DNA from: GCA-2687025 sp964473525
GTDB lineage: Bacteria; Poribacteria; WGA-4E; GCA-2687025
Assembly (NCBI GenBank): GCA_964473525.1
Contig: CAYYPK010000053.1
Coordinates: 1-41,104, forward strand
Length of the DNA stretch: 41,104 nt
Reading direction: 5' to 3'
Below are positions 17,150 through 25,824 of the stretch, one piece after another. The translations under genes were made by a program, and so were the position numbers. The notes below the pieces were generated by a model, which worked only from the letters and a program-made list of their open reading frames with translations, had not been told where the DNA came from and did no database searches. The first letter of the stretch is position 1; the number at the start of each line of letters is the position of its first letter.

Positions 17150-19066
17150 GTGACGAAGATCGGCGTACCGGAGCGAGGCGGGGTGACGGCGCGGGCCGTC
17201 CTCATCGGCCTGCTCCTCATGCCGGTGGTCGTGTACTGGATCATCGAGATGGAGGTGGTGCGGTACACCCACCCCACGCTCGTGCATCCGCTGTCCAACG
17301 TCGTCTTCGTGCTGTTCTGGATGGTTGTCCTGAACCGAGTCGTGACGGCCGCCCGACCGTCCGCCCGCCTGCTCCGTTCGGAGTTGCTGACCGTCTACCT
17401 CATGCTGGGTGTTCTGTCCTCGCTGTGTACCCACGACATGCTCGAAATCCTCGTCACTCTCCTCGCCTATCCGTTCCGGTTCGCCACCGCGGAGAACCAG
17501 TGGCGGGAGCTCATATTCCCGCATCTGCCGGACTGGCTCGTGGTGTCCGATCCGGCGGTAGGGAAGGGCCTGTACGAGGGCGAGAGCTCGCTGTTCGTCA
17601 AGGAACACCTGCTGGCGTGGGTCGGGCCGTACGCCTGGTGGACGACGTTCGTCTTCTGCCTGTTCTTCGTCCTGCTCTGCGTCAACACGTTCATCCGTAA
17701 GCAGTGGATCGAGCACGAGCGGCTGTCATACCCCATCATCCAGCTGCCACTGGAGATGACCCGCGAGGGCAGTGGGTTCTTCCGCAGCCCAGTCATGTGG
17801 GCGGGGTTCGGGCTTGCGGGCGCCATCAGCCTTATCAACCTCCTCAACTCCGTGTACCCGGAGGTACCGCTCGTGCCGGTGAAGCGGAGGGGCATTCACG
17901 CGGCAATGGGGTGGACGAACATCGGCGGCGTCACGATCGCGTTCTACCCGTTCGCGATCGGCATCTCGTTCCTTATGCCGCTCGAGCTGCTGTTTTCCTG
18001 CTGGGCCTTCTACTGGATCTACAAGCTAGAGATATGGATGGGCCACGGATTCGGCTTCAACCAGCTCTCCGGTTATCCGTTTGGCAACGAGCAAGGCTTT
18101 GGGGCGTACATGGCCATCCTGGCGTTCGTGCTGTGGACAGCGCGGGGGCATCTGCGGCGGGTCGTGGCAGCGGTCGTTCGAGGGCCGACGCCCGACGAGG
18201 CAGAAGAGGCCATGCCGTACCGGGTCGCCATCCTCGGCTTCCTGGGCGCGATGCTCTACCTGCTGCTGTTCTCGGCGCGCGCCGGCATGTCCGTCTGGGT
18301 CTTCCCGCTCTTCTTTGGCATCTACTTCGCGCTGGGCACGGTCATCGCGCGCATGCGGGCGGAGTTGGGATTCATTGTGCACGACCTGCACAACATCGAG
18401 CCGCAAGGCGTGCTCATCGACGTGCTCGGCACGCGTCGGCTCGGGCCTCGGAACCTGACGATGTTCGCGATATTCAACTTCTTTAACCGCGCGTACCGCG
18501 CGCATCCAGCCCCGGCGCAACTCGAGGCGTTCAAGTTCGCGGAACGCGCCAACGTGCGGGCGAGGCACTTCGTCTACGTCATCCTCATCGCGACGCTCGC
18601 GGGCACTGTCGTGACGTTCACCATGCTCACGCACCACTACTATCGCAACGGCGCGGACACCGGGTATTATGGACCGTGGGCCCTCGGCTTCGGGCGCGGT
18701 CTCTACCGCCAATTGGAGCGGTGGCTGTCGTTCCCGACGGAGTCCAACGGCCTGGCCATCGGGTTCACCGGCGTCGGCTTCGTGTTGGGCGGGGCTATGA
18801 TGCTGATCCGCACGCGGTTCCTGTGGTGGCCGCTGCACCCCCTCGGCTACGCGATGGCGAACAGTTGGGGCATGGGCAACCTGTGGTGCCCGCTCTTCGT
18901 CGCGTGGGCGCTGAAGTTCACCGTCCTGAAGCACGGCGGCCTGCGGGCGTATCGCCGCGCCGTCCCATTCTTCCTTGGGATGGCGCTGGGCGACTACATC
19001 TTCGGGTACTCCTGGAGCATGGGCAGCGTGCTGCTGGACCGCACGCTCTACCAGTTCTGGCCGTAG
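17150..19066 (+). CDS. DUF6784/6785-like large multi-pass membrane protein (copy 1)
   Basis: The protein has 638 residues with roughly a dozen hydrophobic helices. It shares several blocks with the protein at 20437-22374: ERLSYPIIQLP, PLELLFSCWAFYW, YPFGNEQGFGAY, MRAELGFIVHDLHN, a helix-turn near LEAFKFAERA and FLWWPLHPLGYAMANSWGMG. I recognise these as the DUF6784/DUF6785-type proteins common in uncultured FCB/PVC and Armatimonadota genomes, with a loose resemblance to oligopeptide-transporter proteins. Function is undetermined; a transporter is the natural guess. The GTG at 17150 is chosen because it gives an N-terminus of the same length as the paralogue; a GTG at 17183 is the alternative. 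A promoter with TATAAT lies 50 nt upstream. The Crp/Fnr-like gene follows after 32 nt. Confidence 0.72.
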   Translation: MTKIGVPERGGVTARAVLIGLLLMPVVVYWIIEMEVVRYTHPTLVHPLSNVVFVLFWMVVLNRVVTAARPSARLLRSELLTVYLMLGVLSSLCTHDMLEILVTLLAYPFRFATAENQWRELIFPHLPDWLVVSDPAVGKGLYEGESSLFVKEHLLAWVGPYAWWTTFVFCLFFVLLCVNTFIRKQWIEHERLSYPIIQLPLEMTREGSGFFRSPVMWAGFGLAGAISLINLLNSVYPEVPLVPVKRRGIHAAMGWTNIGGVTIAFYPFAIGISFLMPLELLFSCWAFYWIYKLEIWMGHGFGFNQLSGYPFGNEQGFGAYMAILAFVLWTARGHLRRVVAAVVRGPTPDEAEEAMPYRVAILGFLGAMLYLLLFSARAGMSVWVFPLFFGIYFALGTVIARMRAELGFIVHDLHNIEPQGVLIDVLGTRRLGPRNLTMFAIFNFFNRAYRAHPAPAQLEAFKFAERANVRARHFVYVILIATLAGTVVTFTMLTHHYYRNGADTGYYGPWALGFGRGLYRQLERWLSFPTESNGLAIGFTGVGFVLGGAMMLIRTRFLWWPLHPLGYAMANSWGMGNLWCPLFVAWALKFTVLKHGGLRAYRRAVPFFLGMALGDYIFGYSWSMGSVLLDRTLYQFWP

Positions 19067-19098
19067 ATGGGTGCGGCTCAACCGCGGATTGGCTGTTG

Positions 19099-20214
19099 AT
19101 GCAGAGCCAGCGTGACAAGGAACGCTACGCCCGGGATCCCATCGCGACCACACATGATGTGGACTGGTGGCACATCGCTGGCGCGCGGTTCACACGGCGC
19201 ATGCGGCCTGCGGACAGGCATGAGTGGGAGCGTTTCGCGCGCCGTGTTGCCGTAGCGGCGAAGGAGAGACCGATGCTCCCGGCGTCCGGTCAGCCCGTCT
19301 ACGCGGTCGTCCTGTCGGGCCGTGTCCGTCTCGCGATCCCAGCGCCCAAGCCGGGCGGCCCAGAGCCGACGGAACGCAGACCCGACGCGCCTGCTCCCAA
19401 GCCGGACGCCACGAGCGCGCGCGCGGACGGGCGGCCGGGCCTGGACGGATACGAGCCTCCTCCCGACCCGGGGCCCGGCGCGCGGCCCCCGGAACAGGCG
19501 CCGCCTCCGCCGAAGCACCCCATCGTCTACGTTGCTGAGCAAGGCGACCTGCTCGGGACGTTCGGCGGCGCCGGCGCCACCACGGCGCTGGAAGTCGAGG
19601 CGCTCCGCGATACGGAGCTCTGGATCGCCTCGCCCGACGCGTTCAGGGGCTACATGTGGCGTCGGGAGGACTGGCGAATGCCCTCGCCCGCGGCCCCCGC
19701 CGTCCGCCCAGTCAGAGCCCGGGCCGCTGCCATGCACACTGCTGCCCTCGTCGTCGACCAGGCGCGCCGACTCAGCGGGCAGCGGCGCGTCGCTCTGTCC
19801 GACCTCTGCCTTCGCACAAGGAACGCGCGCGCCGCCTTCGCCCTCCTGGATTTCCTGGGGAGCGGCCACGCGCTCGCGGGGCCGGAGCTGCGAATCCGAC
19901 GACGTCTATGGCCGGCTCAGCTCGCGCGACGGATCGGCGCGGACATCGAGTGGGTGAAGCTATGGATTCGCTATGCCGAGTCCGACGGCGTGCTCAGCTA
20001 CGCCCGCGGCCGGTGGACCATCGCCCAGCAGTGGCGACTACATCGCTGGGCCTCCCAGTCCGCAACGGAGCAGAGCTTCGAGCTGCCTCCAGACCCGTTC
20101 GACGAGCCGCTCGAGCCGGAGGTGACCCTGGGTCGCGCGTCCCGGAACGCCGACGGCACCACGCCGACCGCCGAGGAGCTGCTAGACCCCCACGCGATGG
20201 CGCCCCCATACTGA
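19099..20214 (+). CDS. Crp/Fnr-like regulator with a Pro-rich insertion
   Basis: This 371-residue protein contains a cyclic-nucleotide-binding-type beta roll broken by an insertion. The first half is about residues 35-80 (VYAVVLSGRVRLAI), then about 60 Pro/Ala/Gly/Asp-rich residues (82-140), then the second half (IVYVAEQGDLLGTFGGAG, LRDTELWIASPDAFRG). Crp proteins normally have 200-240 residues. A helical stretch (200-260) and a winged-helix-like C-terminus (ARRIGADIEWVKLWIRYAESDGVLSYARGRWTI) follow, with an acidic tail. The phosphate-binding cassette of true cAMP receptors is not obvious, so the ligand is unknown. It sits between two paralogous membrane-protein genes and may control them or sense their substrate. 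The ATG at 19099 has no strong Shine-Dalgarno; a TTG at 19096 is adjacent. Confidence 0.62.
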   Translation: MQSQRDKERYARDPIATTHDVDWWHIAGARFTRRMRPADRHEWERFARRVAVAAKERPMLPASGQPVYAVVLSGRVRLAIPAPKPGGPEPTERRPDAPAPKPDATSARADGRPGLDGYEPPPDPGPGARPPEQAPPPPKHPIVYVAEQGDLLGTFGGAGATTALEVEALRDTELWIASPDAFRGYMWRREDWRMPSPAAPAVRPVRARAAAMHTAALVVDQARRLSGQRRVALSDLCLRTRNARAAFALLDFLGSGHALAGPELRIRRRLWPAQLARRIGADIEWVKLWIRYAESDGVLSYARGRWTIAQQWRLHRWASQSATEQSFELPPDPFDEPLEPEVTLGRASRNADGTTPTAEELLDPHAMAPPY

Positions 20215-20436
20215 CCTCCCCCGCGCGCCGGCTCGCAGCGCGCGTTGTGGGCTCGCCTGCGACAAGCTACCCTCGGCCACGGCGCCTCGACAGGGGCCTC
20301 GCGGACGGAGGGAGACCACGGATATGCGGGGTGGAGCCGGCCCACGGCGGCCATGGGACAAGTCTCGTGACGCCGCGCGTGCCTGCCGGGGGCCAATGAG
20401 GCCCTGCAATATCGGGACGGCGTTGGGCGGCGCGGC

Positions 20437-22374
20437 ATGACCCCTGCGGACAAGTCGACCGCGCGCGTCACGGTGTCCTGGCGGGCGGTGGTGCTCGCCC
20501 TTCTGCTGATTCCCCCGAACGCTGTGTGGGTCGTGCACAGCGAGGTCGTCTGGGGCATCACCTACCTCACGATCGTCGCGCTGTTCTTCAACGTGCTCAC
20601 GACGCTACTCGCGCTGGTTCTGCTGAACCACGCGGCGCGACGGCTCGGCGCCGTAGGACTGTCACGTGGCGAATTGCTCACGGTGTTCAGCCTGCTGTCG
20701 ATCGGTTGCACCGTGGCGGGCAACAACATGCTCGCCAACCTCATCTACCACCTGGCCTTCCTGCCCCACCATGCCACCGCCGAAAACGAGTGGCTCGCCC
20801 TCCTCGGGCCTCACTTCCCTAGCTGGCTGACGGTGGGAGATCCGGAGGTAGCGCGCGCGTTCTATGAGGGCGACTCGTCGATCCTGATCCGCGCACACCT
20901 TGCGGCCTGGATCGCGCCTCTGCTTTGGTGGTTCGCGTTCATCCTCGTGTTCTTCGCGGTCATCGTGTGTCTGAATCTCCTGTTCCGCCGCCAGTGGACT
21001 ACGGTCGAGCGCCTGACGTACCCCATTATCCAGGCGCCTTACGCGCTCACCGAGCCCGGCGGAGACACGCTTCGTTCGCGTGGCTTCCAGTTGGGGTTCG
21101 CTGTCGCCGCGGCGCTGCACCTGCTCAACGGGCTTCACTACTACGTGCCGTCCTCGCCGGCGTTCGTGATGCGAATCGAGGACATCTCACCCTTCGTCAC
21201 GGCAGCTCCCTGGCGCGCGATCGGCTGGACGCCGCTGACGCTCTATTTCTGGGTCGTCGGCATCGTCTACTTCATCCCGTTGGAGCTGTCGTTCTCCTGC
21301 TGGTTCTTCTACGCGTTCGCGAAGGCGCAGCGCGTGCTTGGCTCGGCGACGGGGCTGACGCGTCTCGGCGGCTACCCGTGGGGGTACGAGCAGACAGCGG
21401 GCGGATGGGTCGGGCTGTTCGCCGCGGCGATGTGGATCGCGCGCGGGCACCTGAGGCGGACGTTGCGGCCGCCGGCCGCTGCCGCCGACGCGCGCGGGGA
21501 TGACCTGCCGATACCGTACCGGGTGGCGTGGTGGGGGCTGGTCGTCGGCGTTGCGGCGCTGGTGGGTTTCCTCATCGTCATGGGGTTCCGACCGTGGGTT
21601 GCTGCCGCGTTCGTGCTGATCGTGCTCGCCACGAACCTGACGATCAGCAAGATCCGCGCGGAACTCGGACATCCGCAGCACGAGTTCTACTACGTCAGCG
21701 CGGAGCCCATCCTCGTCACAACCGTCGGCCCGCTCAACCTCGGACACCGCTCTGTTGCCCTGATGCCGCTGCTCTACTGGTGGAACCGCACGTTGGGGAG
21801 CCATCCGTCGCCGCACGTGTTGGAGGCGTTCAAGCTGGCGCAGTTGACACATACGCCTGCGCGGCAACAGCGCCGGCTTGTCGGCGCGATGTTCGGCGCT
21901 GTCGCGATCGGCCTCGTGTCCGCGGCCGCCGCGCTGCTCTTCGCGGCGTACCGGTGGGGCGTCGAGTCTCAGTTCCTGGCGTACACGCGCATCCCGTACG
22001 AGTCGTTCGGGAGGGCGGCTGGGAGGCTGCGCTACCTACGAGAGCCCGACGCGCTACCCATCGCGGGGATGGTCGCTGGCGCCGCTGGGAGCGCGTCCAT
22101 GATGGCGCTCCGGTCCAAGTTCCTGTGGTGGCCGCTGCACCCGGTCGGCTACGTGCTGTCCACGAGCGGATGGATCATCAACTACCTGTGGTTCTCGTTC
22201 TTCGTCGCGTGGGCGGTCAAGCTGTGCGTGATGAAGTCGGGAGGCGTGCGCGCGTACCGCCGCCTCGCGCCGCTGTTCGTGGGCTTCGTCGTTGGCGAGA
22301 TCACTGTCGGGTCGCTGTGGGCGCTCGTCGGAGTGGTCACGGGTCGGGAGTCGTACGGGTTCTACGAGGACTAG
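20437..22374 (+). CDS. DUF6784/6785-like large multi-pass membrane protein (copy 2)
   Basis: The protein has 645 residues, about the same length and helix pattern as the protein at 17150-19066. Conserved blocks are ERLTYPIIQAP, PLELSFSCWFFYAFAKA, YPWGYEQTAGG, KIRAELGHPQHEF, LEAFKLAQ, FLWWPLHPVGYVLSTSGW and GGVRAYRRLAPLFVG. The paralogues are clearly diverged, so this is an old duplication or a heteromeric pair rather than a recent copy. It is an inner-membrane protein, probably a transporter of unknown substrate. The 222 nt upstream hold no clear promoter; a TTGTGG-N17-TACCCT pair is too weak to call. Transcription may continue from the regulator gene upstream. Confidence 0.72.
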   Translation: MTPADKSTARVTVSWRAVVLALLLIPPNAVWVVHSEVVWGITYLTIVALFFNVLTTLLALVLLNHAARRLGAVGLSRGELLTVFSLLSIGCTVAGNNMLANLIYHLAFLPHHATAENEWLALLGPHFPSWLTVGDPEVARAFYEGDSSILIRAHLAAWIAPLLWWFAFILVFFAVIVCLNLLFRRQWTTVERLTYPIIQAPYALTEPGGDTLRSRGFQLGFAVAAALHLLNGLHYYVPSSPAFVMRIEDISPFVTAAPWRAIGWTPLTLYFWVVGIVYFIPLELSFSCWFFYAFAKAQRVLGSATGLTRLGGYPWGYEQTAGGWVGLFAAAMWIARGHLRRTLRPPAAAADARGDDLPIPYRVAWWGLVVGVAALVGFLIVMGFRPWVAAAFVLIVLATNLTISKIRAELGHPQHEFYYVSAEPILVTTVGPLNLGHRSVALMPLLYWWNRTLGSHPSPHVLEAFKLAQLTHTPARQQRRLVGAMFGAVAIGLVSAAAALLFAAYRWGVESQFLAYTRIPYESFGRAAGRLRYLREPDALPIAGMVAGAAGSASMMALRSKFLWWPLHPVGYVLSTSGWIINYLWFSFFVAWAVKLCVMKSGGVRAYRRLAPLFVGFVVGEITVGSLWALVGVVTGRESYGFYED

Positions 22375-22411
22375 GCCGGTGCGGCCGGGCCAGCGATGCG
22401 TGACAATAGGG

Positions 22412-22440
22412 TTGCACAGCGGCAGACGCGAAGCTACTGT
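22412..22440 (+). promoter_or_regulatory. Candidate promoter of the kinase/HicAB-like/SIR2 cassette
   Basis: TTGCAC (22412-22417) and TACTGT (22435-22440) are separated by 17 nt, 32 nt before the ATG at 22473. The -35 is good and the -10 has only the T-A-----T anchor positions. The Shine-Dalgarno GGGAG sits 7 nt before the ATG. A separate promoter here would make the four-gene cassette independent of the membrane-protein gene that ends at 22374. Confidence 0.4.
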
Positions 22441-22472
22441 CCAAGTGTGTGTTCTGTTGTGGGAGATGAGCC

Positions 22473-24338
22473 ATGCCTGCTGACGTGAGCGGCGCCCATG
22501 CAGAGACGAGTTCGTTGAGAACCGGCGGGCTTGCCGGCGCCCTGTGGGCGCTCGACGCTGAGTCACACTGGACTGCGGAGGATCTAGTCGAGGCCGAGCC
22601 GGGCCGAGCCGTATTGAGCCGCCACCTCAGGGCGGTGTTGGGGGTTCTGCTCGACCACCTACCCCGGTTCACTGGTGGCTACGTCGCGCTCGCGGGCCTG
22701 CAAGAGGACCGCTTCACCACGCTCGCAACCGTCAAGGTAGACCCAGCCGCGATCGACCCCCTTGGCAAGCGTGCCGAGGATGGCGGGCCCGCAGCGATAC
22801 TCAACGCGTGCGCCAACATGGAGGCCGCCGTGGCTCTGGTGCCCTCCGACGATCGTGGCGTCCGCGCGTCGCGCGGGGGCACGCGACGCACGGCCGTCCT
22901 GGTGAAACTGGCCGCTTACGGCGAGTTCATTGGGTTCATCGCCTTGGAGGTGGGCGACAGCTCGAGCGCGAGCGACGAGGAGATCGCCGCCTTGGAGTCG
23001 GTGGGCCCGGTCCTGTCCCGCATCATCGGCGATCCCGTGTTCACCATGCGCCTGCGGCAGCTGACGGTGCCGTTCGCGGGTCCCAGCGATCCCCGGGACG
23101 CCACGGCGCTCTACGACGAAGTGACGCGCCGTGCGCTGTTGGGCTTCGCTGCGGATGGAGCGATCCTTCGCATCTACGACGGAGCCAACGACCGCTTGCC
23201 CGTCTTGGCGTCCGCGGGCGAGCCGACAGTCATCGAACTACTCCAGGATGACAACGTTGGCGAAGGAGTCACGCACTCCGTGCTGCACGACACGTCTGGC
23301 CCGGGGTGGACCGTCGGCATGTTCGACTGGCCCGAACACCCGTTCTCGGGAGCCCACGTCGATCGGCAGTTGGAGGGCGAACTCCGCGATCTGGGTATCC
23401 GATCGTACCTTGTCACCAGGTTGGCGACCGACATTGACACGGTCACGGAGACACCAGGCATTGGGACGTTGGCGTTCTTTCACCTGCGGCCGCACCGCTT
23501 CTCGTGGCGCGACGTGAGCCTTGCGACCTCCTTCGCGCGGCGCGTGGCCGATATAGTGTCCTTGCACCAGAGAACACGAGAGTCTCAGGACAGCCTGGAG
23601 AACCTGCGTCTACAGAACCAGCGGCTGACGCAGGTCGAGGTCGTGGCACTACTGTCTCATGACCTGGGTCACAAGTCGTTCGAGGCGGCAGCGGCCGTCG
23701 GCGAATACACGGAGAGGGTCGAACGGGCCATGAATGCGCGCGATCGGCGCGTAAGCTACGGGCAGGTGCGCCAGTTTGCGCAGCGCGCCAGCGACGCCAC
23801 AGTCGCCATGGAGGAATCGCTCCGCCAGATCCGCTCCCTCATCGGCCGGGACTACGTGGATATGGGCGACGAGAGCGACTTCGACCTGAGCGGCGTGTTC
23901 GATACCGTTGAGAAGGTCATGGCCGGCGCGCTTGACAGGCACAAGATAACGGTGAGCCGCCAGATACCTGGGATACAACTGCACGGGTACCCGGCGGTTC
24001 TGTCGCAGGCCTTCTTCAACCTGTACGTCAACGCCATTGAGGCCATCCGCCGCATGGAATCGCGGCGCCCGCGTCGGATACACATCTCCGCCGAGCTCGA
24101 GCGGCAGCCCAGACGCCGATTCGCCATCGTGACGTTCTGGGACGAGGGGCCCGGCATCGACCGGCGCGAGTTCCCGAACCCTATCGACATCTTTGAGCTC
24201 GGCACGACCACGAAGCCCTCGGGCACGGGTACAGGGCTGCCCGTCACGCAGCGGCTGCTGCGCCGCTACTTTCAGGCGGAACTCGCGCTGCAGAACGCGG
24301 AGTCAGCCGGCTTCCGCATCCGCATTCCTGTGAAGTAG
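22473..24338 (+). CDS. Soluble GAF-GAF sensor histidine kinase
   Basis: The protein has 621 residues and no transmembrane helix, so it senses something in the cytoplasm. Two GAF-like domains lie at about 47-185 (FTGGYVALAGLQEDRFTTLA) and 207-365 (ADGAILRIYDG ... VSLATSFARRVADI). A short coiled coil (366-390) precedes a dimerisation helix with VALLSHDLGHKSFEAAA; His396 is the likely phosphoacceptor, though the H box is not the usual SHELRTPL. The ATPase domain is complete: N box SQAFFNLYVNAIEAI with Asn520, G1 DEGPGID (557-563), and FELGTTTKPSGTGTGLPV with the G2 loop at 584-588. It probably phosphorylates the response regulator encoded 9 nt downstream. In this cassette it is the sensor of a toxin/SIR2 module; the signal is unknown. 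Confidence 0.85.
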   Translation: MPADVSGAHAETSSLRTGGLAGALWALDAESHWTAEDLVEAEPGRAVLSRHLRAVLGVLLDHLPRFTGGYVALAGLQEDRFTTLATVKVDPAAIDPLGKRAEDGGPAAILNACANMEAAVALVPSDDRGVRASRGGTRRTAVLVKLAAYGEFIGFIALEVGDSSSASDEEIAALESVGPVLSRIIGDPVFTMRLRQLTVPFAGPSDPRDATALYDEVTRRALLGFAADGAILRIYDGANDRLPVLASAGEPTVIELLQDDNVGEGVTHSVLHDTSGPGWTVGMFDWPEHPFSGAHVDRQLEGELRDLGIRSYLVTRLATDIDTVTETPGIGTLAFFHLRPHRFSWRDVSLATSFARRVADIVSLHQRTRESQDSLENLRLQNQRLTQVEVVALLSHDLGHKSFEAAAAVGEYTERVERAMNARDRRVSYGQVRQFAQRASDATVAMEESLRQIRSLIGRDYVDMGDESDFDLSGVFDTVEKVMAGALDRHKITVSRQIPGIQLHGYPAVLSQAFFNLYVNAIEAIRRMESRRPRRIHISAELERQPRRRFAIVTFWDEGPGIDRREFPNPIDIFELGTTTKPSGTGTGLPVTQRLLRRYFQAELALQNAESAGFRIRIPVK

Positions 24339-24347
24339 GGAGAGACC

Positions 24348-25235
24348 GTGCACACTGACATCCGCCTGCCCGTCGTGCTAATCGTCGACGATGATGCCGC
24401 AGTCACGCGTTTCATGGAGCGACAGTTCATGGAACGCACGCGGATGAGCGTGGCGACATCCAACAGCCTTTCCTCGGCGAGAGCTCTCCTGGCGTACGAG
24501 GATGTCCGCATCGACGCGGTAGTCGCGGATCTGTGGTTCCTCCACGGCACCGACGACCCTGACCACAGCCTGCACGACGGGCTCGACCTCATACGCCATG
24601 CTCAGGATGGCGAGGATCCGCCAGACTGCTACGTCGTGTCTGTAGCTGCCGGCAGCCACATGCAGCGAGCGAGAGCGAGGGATCTCGGCATCCGGGTCAG
24701 CGGATGGTTCGAGAAGATGACATACTCCACCGTCGGCCCGGCGCCGTGGGACCAGGTCTACCGCGAGCAGGTGCGCAAGCGGATGGAGGTGGACGACAGC
24801 CTGCGCACGCTCGCCGACGAGCTACAGCGACCCGAGGGCGGCGGGGCGTCTGACCTATCGATCGGTCAGCTAACCGACATCATGGACGGCCTGACGCCTG
24901 TGCGTGAGTCTCTGCTCTACGGCGCCATCCCCGCAGCGGAAGACGCGGAGGAGTCGGACGAGGAGCCCATCGCATACACGATCGCAAGGCCCATCCGCGC
25001 GGTGTGCATGCCGGAGGATGGCGAGTTTGTCGCTCGCGAGGTGTCGATAGGGCTCCTTGTGAACGGCCGTGGCTTGACCGTACAGGACGCGTTTGGCGAC
25101 CTGAGCCGAGAGATCGCCGCGATGGGCGCGCTCCTCGAAGAGTCTGACGAGGGCGATTTGCACCAATACGCGCGAGACACGAAGGCCATGCTGCGCGAGT
25201 ACTTGGAGGCAACAGACGCCGATGAAGGCACGTGA
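24348..25235 (+). CDS. Response regulator with a HicB-like C-terminal domain
   Basis: The 295-residue protein starts at a GTG with GGGAGAG upstream. Residues 8-125 form a receiver domain with the full site: DDD at 14-16, phosphoacceptor Asp61 in VVADLWF, Ser98 at the Thr/Ser switch position and Lys123 in FEK. There is no DNA-binding output domain of the OmpR, NarL or NtrC type. A helical linker (135-195) and an acidic stretch (EDAEESDEEP) lead to about residues 212-262, with PEDGEFVAREVSIG, then GRGLTVQDAFGDLSREI. The order acidic-Gly-aromatic-V-A strand, a Gly-turn, L-T-x-x-A-F helix is the HicB antitoxin pattern. Because a HicA-like gene follows with a 14-nt overlap, I read this as a receiver-HicB fusion. 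The receiver is certain; the HicB part is inference. Confidence 0.72.
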   Translation: MHTDIRLPVVLIVDDDAAVTRFMERQFMERTRMSVATSNSLSSARALLAYEDVRIDAVVADLWFLHGTDDPDHSLHDGLDLIRHAQDGEDPPDCYVVSVAAGSHMQRARARDLGIRVSGWFEKMTYSTVGPAPWDQVYREQVRKRMEVDDSLRTLADELQRPEGGGASDLSIGQLTDIMDGLTPVRESLLYGAIPAAEDAEESDEEPIAYTIARPIRAVCMPEDGEFVAREVSIGLLVNGRGLTVQDAFGDLSREIAAMGALLEESDEGDLHQYARDTKAMLREYLEATDADEGT

Positions 25236-25767
25236 GGTACGCAAGGTGTTCGTCGGGAAGCTGGGCTTCACGTGTGACGACCGCGGAGGCAGGCACACGG
25301 ACTATGTGCCCCGCCTTCGGGGCCGCAGCCTCCCGTTGCCGATCCGGCACCGGAACCCGCGCCACTCACGGGGTTCGGGAGACCTGAAGCCCAGCCAAGT
25401 GGGGAAGCTCGCGGCCTACGCCGGGCTCCGCGAGGCGGCCTTCGAGCACGCGGGTCAATGTCACGTCGACGCGGCCTGCTGCGGCGTCTGCTTCGCCGCA
25501 AAGATGCTGCGCGAAGCCGTCTTGAGCTACTCATACGACCCTCCCGCGCGCGACTACACGGCCCTCGTCGAAGCTCTGCGGGACATCGTCACGGCAGCGG
25601 CCGACAGTCGCACGGAATGGAACGAGCACGAAGCCGTGGCCCTACAGAAGGCCGTGGAGAACGCGGAGGTGGCCCGTGGTACTCTCGCGCAGCTCAAGGG
25701 CCTGCCCGGAGCGACAACGCGGATGCGCTCCCTCGCCGCCGCCATCCGCGACATCGCCGGAACGTGA
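25222..25767 (+). CDS. HicA/YcfA-like protein with a Cys-rich C-terminal extension
   Basis: The protein has 181 residues, against 60-90 for ordinary HicA. Residues 1-70 follow the HicA/YcfA pattern: MKAREVRKVFVGKLGF, the His-containing turn RGGRHTDYV (His25 at the catalytic position), the strand RSLPLP, then NPRHSRGSGDLKPSQVGKLA and YAGL, matching the P-R-H-S ... L-K-x-x-x-x-x-x-x-x-A-G-L end of HicA. HicA is an mRNA interferase held inactive by HicB. Residues 80-90 contain C-x5-CC-x2-C, perhaps a metal or disulfide site, followed by a helical region (95-181) I do not recognise. The gene overlaps the response-regulator gene by 14 nt, so the two are translationally coupled. Toxin order is reversed relative to most hicAB loci. 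Confidence 0.62.
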   Translation: MKAREVRKVFVGKLGFTCDDRGGRHTDYVPRLRGRSLPLPIRHRNPRHSRGSGDLKPSQVGKLAAYAGLREAAFEHAGQCHVDAACCGVCFAAKMLREAVLSYSYDPPARDYTALVEALRDIVTAAADSRTEWNEHEAVALQKAVENAEVARGTLAQLKGLPGATTRMRSLAAAIRDIAGT

Positions 25768-25824
25768 CGCCCGGCTGCGCCCGCAGCGCGCGCGTCGGTA
25801 TAGAGGGGGTGACGGAGGGCGCGG

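Noticed and set aside
18026..19153. Minus-strand open frame of 375 codons
   Set aside because: Antisense to the first DUF6785-type membrane protein; the translation is low-complexity and charged with no recognisable domain.
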